Source: Mesorhizobium sp. (lineage in GTDB: Bacteria > Pseudomonadota > Alphaproteobacteria > Rhizobiales > Rhizobiaceae). From it: a DNA stretch of 64,000 nt. Each line of letters opens with the position of its first letter. Position 1 is the stretch's first letter. A program made the position numbers and the translations under genes. The notes below the pieces were generated by a model. It was not told the origin of the DNA. It ran no database searches and worked only from the letters and a program-made list of their open reading frames with translations. The stretch lies in assembly GCF_004963255.1 (NCBI RefSeq), contig NZ_SUGA01000030.1, positions 804-64,803 on the forward strand. Reading direction: 5' to 3'. This document shows, one piece after another, positions 59,869 through 64,000 of this stretch.

Positions 59869-60337
59869 ATGACCGAACGATCTGTCGTCCATTCCACCTT
59901 CGTCATCGAGCGCGTCTATCCGGTGACGCCCGAGAAGGTCTATTTCGCCCTGAGCGACGCCGAGGCGAAAAAGCGCTGGTTCTTCGATCCCGACAATCCG
60001 ATGCCGAGCCGGCACGAGATGGACCTCCGTGTCGGCGGCAAGGAGGTGAATGCAGGCTGTCCCAGCCACGGGCGGATGCATTTCTACAACGCGGTCTATC
60101 AGGACATCGTGCCGAACCGGCGCATTGTCTACAGCTATGAGCTGTTGTTCGGCGAAACGCGGGTCTCGGTATCGCTTGCGACGATCAGCTTCTCGCGGAA
60201 GGCAAGGGAACGCGGCTTATCCTGACGGAGCAGGGGGCTTTCTTCGATGGCATCGACTCGCCAGCCACACGCGCGCACGGCACGGCACGGGCGAATTGCT
60301 GGACGCGCTTGGGGCGGCACTGGAACCGGCGACGTGA
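59869..60337 (+). pseudogene. SRPBCC (AHSA1-type) protein, frameshifted
   Basis: The intact N-terminal part (59869 to about 60192) reads SVVHSTFVIERVYPVTPEKV, with GKEVNAGCPSHGRMHFYNAV and YSYELLFGETRVSVSLATIS. The conserved continuation AEGKGTRLILTEQGAFFDGI is present from 60195 but in another frame, as if one base were lost near 60193. The C-terminal GTGELLDALGAALEPAT is in the third frame, after a five-base duplication in CACGGCACGGCACGG (60276-60290). Unshifted, translation stops at 60225 after 118 residues. SRPBCC proteins bind hydrophobic ligands; this copy is probably inactive, unless the shifts are sequencing errors. Confidence 0.75.
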
Positions 60338-60433
60338 GGCAGTAGAGCGTTTCACAATTTCACGGAAACGGCGAGCCGCCCTCCATCTGTCAAATGCTTG
60401 GCGTATCGTCGCTGCATGGTGAAGCCGGTCCAG

Positions 60434-60739
60434 CTAAGCAGTCTTACCGGCCGCGGCGACCAAATCACAAAAAACGAGCCGCGGCGGCGCACTCAGCAGC
60501 GTCTCGAAGCGCTCCAACGCCTGCCTCACCGGCGGAGATGCGAGATGCGCGTCACACGCCGCCGCGTCTCGATAGAGCTCGTAGACCACAAAGGCATTGG
60601 TGTCGTCCTTCCGTCGATGCACGGCGTAGCGCACATTGCCTTCTTCGCCGCTAGCGATACCCACCAGCTTGCGCAGAATCTGCTCGACTTCGCCGGCGCA
60701 GGCCGGGCGGGCACTCAATTCCGCCAGCAAAAGATGCAT
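60434..60739 (-). CDS. Antibiotic biosynthesis monooxygenase (ABM) domain protein
   Basis: A 101-residue dimeric alpha/beta-barrel-type ABM protein, similar to the putative quinol monooxygenase YgiN: LLLAELSARPACAGEVEQIL, EEGNVRYAVHRRKDDTNAFV, VYELYRDAAACDAHLASPPV. It may oxidise quinols or act on small aromatics; the substrate is unproven. It lies 12 bp after an AraC-family gene on the same strand, so it is probably co-expressed. Confidence 0.85.
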   Translation of the reverse strand: MHLLLAELSARPACAGEVEQILRKLVGIASGEEGNVRYAVHRRKDDTNAFVVYELYRDAAACDAHLASPPVRQALERFETLLSAPPRLVFCDLVAAAGKTA

Positions 60740-60751
60740 GATTACAATCTC

Positions 60752-61612
60752 CTAGAGATGTGAGGGAGCCATCACCATCGCTCCAGCCCAGCGGGAAGTA
60801 TTGTAAAAATGCGTCCTGGCGCGAGCCTCTCTAAGGTAGCGCTGCGGAGACTCCGCAACCAACTCGCGGAAGTGGCGGATAAAATGAGCCTGATCGTAAT
60901 AGCCGTATGCGAGCGCTGCGTCCGTGGTCCTTGTGCTTTCATCCAGCATCAGGGCGCGCACCGTCTTCTGAAAGCGTCCCAGACTACGAACCTCGACTGG
61001 TGTCTGCCCGGCAATGCTGGCGAAACGGCGTTCCAACTGACGGCGCCCGAGCCCGAGGCGGTCCGTCAATCGGTCGATCGCAAGGTTGGCAGGATCGCCA
61101 TACAGCATGCCCATCGCGTGTTCGAAGACAACGTCCGGCGCCGCGCGGGACAGGCGTTCTGCAAGGAAGCGCTGGATCAGCCGGAGCCGGCTGGACAGCC
61201 CCTCCGCGCCGGCTACACGCCAGGCCAACTCCTGGCCCGCCGCACCCCACAGGTCCTGCGCGGAAAGGGCACGGTCCATCATCTCCCTGCCCGGCATGTC
61301 GACAAATCGATGTATCATGCCGGCCCGGAAGCGCACCGCGACGAAGCCAACGTCGTCTGATGACAACAGTGCCAACGGCCGATGGCGAATGTAGAACAAG
61401 TGGGCGACGGAACAGGTTTCCGGCGCGCCGCCACCCACCGATCGCCTGAACGGCGTGCGGTAGTGGAAATACAGTTCCGCTCCGGTTCCGGGAAGCAGCA
61501 CAGGCAAGTCGACCCGCTCGGCGCCGACACTTTCCCATCCCCAAATCCGGTCGACATAGGGAGCCAGACCGTCGATCGGCAGGAATTGAAAGACGCGCAT
61601 CTTTCCAGACAT
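60752..61612 (-). CDS. AraC family transcriptional regulator
   Basis: A 286-residue regulator. The N-terminal 150 residues (FQFLPIDGLAPYVDRIWGWE, LPVLLPGTGAELYFHYRTPF) resemble the DUF6597-type sensing domain of AraC proteins. The C-terminal AraC HTH pair is at about 170-270 (LTDRLGLGRRQLERRFASIA and YGYYDQAHFIRHFRELVAES). It precedes the ABM monooxygenase gene in one transcript. The ligand is unknown. Confidence 0.9.
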   Translation of the reverse strand: MSGKMRVFQFLPIDGLAPYVDRIWGWESVGAERVDLPVLLPGTGAELYFHYRTPFRRSVGGGAPETCSVAHLFYIRHRPLALLSSDDVGFVAVRFRAGMIHRFVDMPGREMMDRALSAQDLWGAAGQELAWRVAGAEGLSSRLRLIQRFLAERLSRAAPDVVFEHAMGMLYGDPANLAIDRLTDRLGLGRRQLERRFASIAGQTPVEVRSLGRFQKTVRALMLDESTRTTDAALAYGYYDQAHFIRHFRELVAESPQRYLREARARTHFYNTSRWAGAMVMAPSHL

Positions 61613-61739
61613 CTATGGCGGATGGGTTTCGTCGATGCGGCAGTACCCATAGGATCGCCACCGAGCATGGCCGCCTGCTCTTGCGTCATTGAGATCGCTT
61701 GGGCCGGCGATTGTTCGCGGTTGCTGGATCGCACCGGTT

Positions 61740-62720
61740 TCATCGAGAGGGCCGCGCCTGTTCGACACCAATGTCAGCCGGGTCGTCCCCCGTCAGCTTC
61801 GCCGAAAGGCGCCATAGCCTAAAAGCACTGCCCGGGTCGAGCGCGTAGGACTGCACGCCGGATTCGCCTGGCAACGTGGCGACCGGCGCGATCCCGCAGT
61901 CTTCGCAATAGAGTCCGCCCCGACCCTCCAATTGCGGCGACGTCGCAGCCCATACAGCCGTTGCGGCACCTTGTTCAGGTGTCTTGAACGACGGGTCCAC
62001 CAACCTGCCGTTCTCGTCGACCCAGCCCGCCTCGACCATCTCGGCCCTCGTCAGGTGACGCTGCAGGGGTGTGAGGATGTTGCCGGGATGAACCGCGAAC
62101 GCACGGATGCCGTGTTCCTTGCCTATAGCGTCCAGCCCCACAGCAAACAGGATGTTCGCGGTCTTGGACTGGCCGTAGGCCTGCCAGCGATCGTAGCCCT
62201 TGTCGAAGTGGGGATCGTCCCAACGGATGTTGGTAGTGGCATGCGCCCCCGAACTCATGACCACCACGCGGGCGCTGGAAGCTTTGACGAGCAAAGGCCA
62301 AAGTCGCGCCACGAGCACGAAATGGCCAAGATGGTTGACGGCGAACTGCAGCTCCCAGCCGTTGGCAAGGCGCGTTTCCGGGCAGGCCATAACACCGGCA
62401 TTGGCGATGACGATATCGACGGCGTTGCCTTCCTCCACCAGGTCGCGCGCAAAGGTCCTTACGCTGTCGAGATCGGCAAGATCCATCTCCACGACGGATA
62501 CCCCGGCCATGTTTGCGAGCGTTGCGCGCGCCTCCATTGGCCGCCGCGCGGGCACAATCACGCGGGCACCCGCTCCGGCGAGCGCATGCGTCATCTCATG
62601 TCCGAGGCCTGAATAACCGCCCGTGACGACCGCCAGCTTTCCCCGCAGGTCGATGCCGCGCAGAACCTCTCCGGCTGTACTGCTTGCGCCAAAGCCTGAC
62701 GCTACCGATGGCTGTTCCAT
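61740..62720 (-). CDS. SDR family oxidoreductase (retinol dehydrogenase-like)
   Basis: A 326-residue SDR, longer than the 250-residue classical type. LAVVTGGYSGLGHEMTHALA holds the cofactor motif, then IANAGVMACPE, VVVMSSGAHATTNIRWDD and the active-site YGQSKTANILFAV. This is the pattern of the RDH/WWOX-like group that reduces or oxidises hydrophobic carbonyls. It is divergent from the AraC gene at 62824 (103-bp gap), its probable regulator. Confidence 0.9.
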   Translation of the reverse strand: MEQPSVASGFGASSTAGEVLRGIDLRGKLAVVTGGYSGLGHEMTHALAGAGARVIVPARRPMEARATLANMAGVSVVEMDLADLDSVRTFARDLVEEGNAVDIVIANAGVMACPETRLANGWELQFAVNHLGHFVLVARLWPLLVKASSARVVVMSSGAHATTNIRWDDPHFDKGYDRWQAYGQSKTANILFAVGLDAIGKEHGIRAFAVHPGNILTPLQRHLTRAEMVEAGWVDENGRLVDPSFKTPEQGAATAVWAATSPQLEGRGGLYCEDCGIAPVATLPGESGVQSYALDPGSAFRLWRLSAKLTGDDPADIGVEQARPSR

Positions 62721-62823
62721 GTGAACCCTCTTTTATTTCCGGAGCGGTTTTAATATTCAGTGCGGTGCCGGCGCACCATTCGCGGGCGTGCCAAATGCTT
62801 TGCCGAAAGTCTCATCGCGCGTC

Positions 62824-63762
62824 ATGGACGTCTTGTCGGACATCATTGGCCAGGTTACGCCGGAGGCGTCCGTAAGCGCAGGACTGGATGCCGCCGGCGA
62901 GTGGTGCATCGCATTCGAGGCGCCAAACGGCATCAAGTTCAACGTCGTCACCAAGGGGACATGCTGGCTGCGGGTCGAGGGCGAACCGGCGCCGGTTTTC
63001 GTTGCCGAGGGAGATTGCTTCCTGTTGACCAGATGCCGAGGTTTCACGCTCGGCACCGATCTTTCCCTGCCGCCCCTTTCCGCGCAGGAAGTGTTCTCGG
63101 CGGATCAGAACCCGGCAAGGGTCAACGCAGGCGGCGCATTTTCCCTTGTGGGCGGCCGCTTCGCCTTCCGTAGCGAGCAAGCCGAGCACCTGTTCGAGGG
63201 CTTTCCGGTGGCTGTCCACGTTCGCGGCGATGAACCCTCAGCCCCGGTTTTCCGGCGGGCCCTGGAACAGTTTGTCGATGAGGCCCGTTGCGATCGCCCC
63301 GGCGGTCGGCTCATCCGCGAACGGCTGGCCCAGATCATGCTGGTCGAGATCGTGCGTTCTCATCTCCTGTCGTCGAATCGCCCGGCACCCGGCTGGCTGA
63401 GGGGATTGGCCGACGCCCGGATTTCGCGCGCGCTTTCGGCCATTCATGCCGCGCCGGAACGAAAGTGGAGCTTGTCGGCGCTTTCTCATGCGGCGGGAAT
63501 GTCGCGGTCGCATTTCGCACGACGTTTTCGCGATGTGGTCGGCATTCCGCCGCTTGGATATCTGCGATCGTGGCGCATGCTGCTGGCATTCAACGGACTG
63601 AAAACGACGCAGAAGCGGGTCGGCGAGATTGCCCAATCCGTCGGCTACGAATCGGAAAGCGCCTTCAGCACGGCCTTCCGGCGATTGAACAATATCTCTC
63701 CCGGCACGGCGCAACGAAAAACCGGACGCGACGTTTTTACGGAACGCTCGGACAAAGCTTAA
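62824..63762 (+). CDS. AraC family transcriptional regulator with cupin-type sensor domain
   Basis: About 312 residues. The N-terminal half is an AraC_binding-like cupin of the Cupin_6 type (WCIAFEAPNGIKFNVVTKGT, VAEGDCFLLTRCRGF). The C-terminal helix-turn-helix pair (about 210-305) has LSALSHAAGMSRSHFARRFR and GEIAQSVGYESESAFSTAFR. This type commonly sits next to an SDR gene and controls it, as here. ATG 62824 is preferred over a GTG 36 bases upstream on family length, with no strong ribosome-binding site for either. Confidence 0.9.
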   Translation: MDVLSDIIGQVTPEASVSAGLDAAGEWCIAFEAPNGIKFNVVTKGTCWLRVEGEPAPVFVAEGDCFLLTRCRGFTLGTDLSLPPLSAQEVFSADQNPARVNAGGAFSLVGGRFAFRSEQAEHLFEGFPVAVHVRGDEPSAPVFRRALEQFVDEARCDRPGGRLIRERLAQIMLVEIVRSHLLSSNRPAPGWLRGLADARISRALSAIHAAPERKWSLSALSHAAGMSRSHFARRFRDVVGIPPLGYLRSWRMLLAFNGLKTTQKRVGEIAQSVGYESESAFSTAFRRLNNISPGTAQRKTGRDVFTERSDKA

Positions 63763-63932
63763 AGCGCGTCGCGATCCTTCGGATTCGCTCCATGCGCTTT
63801 AGGTCTTTGATTTTACGCATGTCTTTATCCCGAAACCGGTTCCCACTTTCGGGAGACATGCTTTAGCGTGACGCAATCGACTTTGACGCATGTCGTCGTC
63901 TCAGAACCACTGCGCACTTCTGAGCGACATGC
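63760..63932. repeat. Compound of three rhizobial palindromes
   Basis: Three hairpins in a row: A at 63760-63801 (TAAAGCGC ... GCGCTTTA), which includes the AraC stop codon; B at 63817-63861 (GCATGTCT ... AGACATGC around CCGAAACCGGTTCCCAC), copy 3 of the family seen at 1781 and 25257; C at 63888-63932 (GCATGTCG ... CGACATGC around TCAGAA / TTCTGA). It separates the AraC gene from a minus-strand gene. Confidence 0.8.
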
Positions 63933-63946
63933 ATTGATGAGCGGGG

Positions 63947-64000
63947 CTATTCCCCCGGCGCTGTTTCCCAGAACTGGTCGAGCCAGATGTTCAGCCTGAG
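63947..64000 (-). CDS. C-terminal end of an unidentified minus-strand gene
   Basis: On the minus strand the last 17 codons before a TAG stop at 63947 read LRLNIWLDQFWETAPGE. The frame is open to the window edge. The composition is coding-like, but it is too short to assign a family. Confidence 0.45.
   Translation of the reverse strand, partial: LRLNIWLDQFWETAPGE

Noticed and set aside
1..64000. CRISPR arrays, tRNA or rRNA genes
   Set aside because: No regularly spaced direct repeats and no recognisable tRNA or rRNA segments were found by reading; a tRNAscan or covariance search was not possible.

Overview
The window looks like a chromosomal segment of a Rhizobiales alphaproteobacterium, most likely Mesorhizobium or a close relative. 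This is an inference from high GC content, the phaB-phaA / phaR arrangement, rhizobial conserved genes (DUF1244, DUF1036, paired DUF465 proteins, mtgA-rpmF) and the dispersed palindromes built on CCGAAAACCGGTTCCC. No rRNA, tRNA, CRISPR array, phage gene or complete insertion sequence was seen.

Layout. 1-8.2 kb: a SUV3-like RNA helicase cut by the window edge, an 820-bp AT-richer gap with DnaA-box-like sites, the polyhydroxybutyrate genes phaB and phaA, their regulator phaR, and two divergent citrate-synthase-like genes, one with an N-terminal DNA-binding domain. A 13-bp identity links the phaA/phaR and citrate synthase promoter regions, and a similar TGC-rich palindrome precedes the patatin gene. 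8.2-19 kb: patatin phospholipase, coniferyl-aldehyde-type dehydrogenase, a two-gene RND efflux system, a DUF3309 peptide, an epimerase-like protein with a divergent LysR gene, and an MFS permease. 19.2-29.7 kb: mostly housekeeping genes (DUF1244, N-formylglutamate amidohydrolase, DUF1036-pyk, rpmF, mtgA, polyprenyl synthetase), then a TetR gene facing an SDR and an aldo/keto reductase across two perfect operators.

29.7-37.8 kb: a compact seven-gene minus-strand operon: amiC-like sensor, amiR-like ANTAR antiterminator, two Dpp-type permeases, a peptide-type binding protein, a formamidase/acetamidase, and a double ATP-binding subunit. It probably imports and hydrolyses a small amide under antitermination control. 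37.8-42.6 kb: LysR with divergent SDR genes, the second fused to a 4-oxalocrotonate-tautomerase domain; an epoxide hydrolase; an HXXEE membrane protein. 42.8-48.1 kb: hybrid histidine kinase, lytic transglycosylase, ispG, and two divergent DUF465 small proteins.

48.3-54.1 kb: IclR regulator and a divergent amino-acid-type ABC importer followed by a RidA protein and a SelA-like PLP enzyme, apparently a catabolic unit for an unidentified amino compound. 54.2-57.3 kb: purE-purK, a DUF1311 protein, rpmJ and a TPR protein. 57.3-64 kb: accessory redox and regulatory genes (HxlR, hydrolase, GST, ArsR, a frameshifted SRPBCC gene, ABM monooxygenase, two AraC regulators, SDR), ending in rhizobial palindromes and the C-terminal codons of a minus-strand gene.

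Three copies of a 140-170 bp element with inverted terminal repeats lie immediately after the stop codons of phaR, pyk and a DUF465 gene. Several other palindrome families fill the longer gaps.
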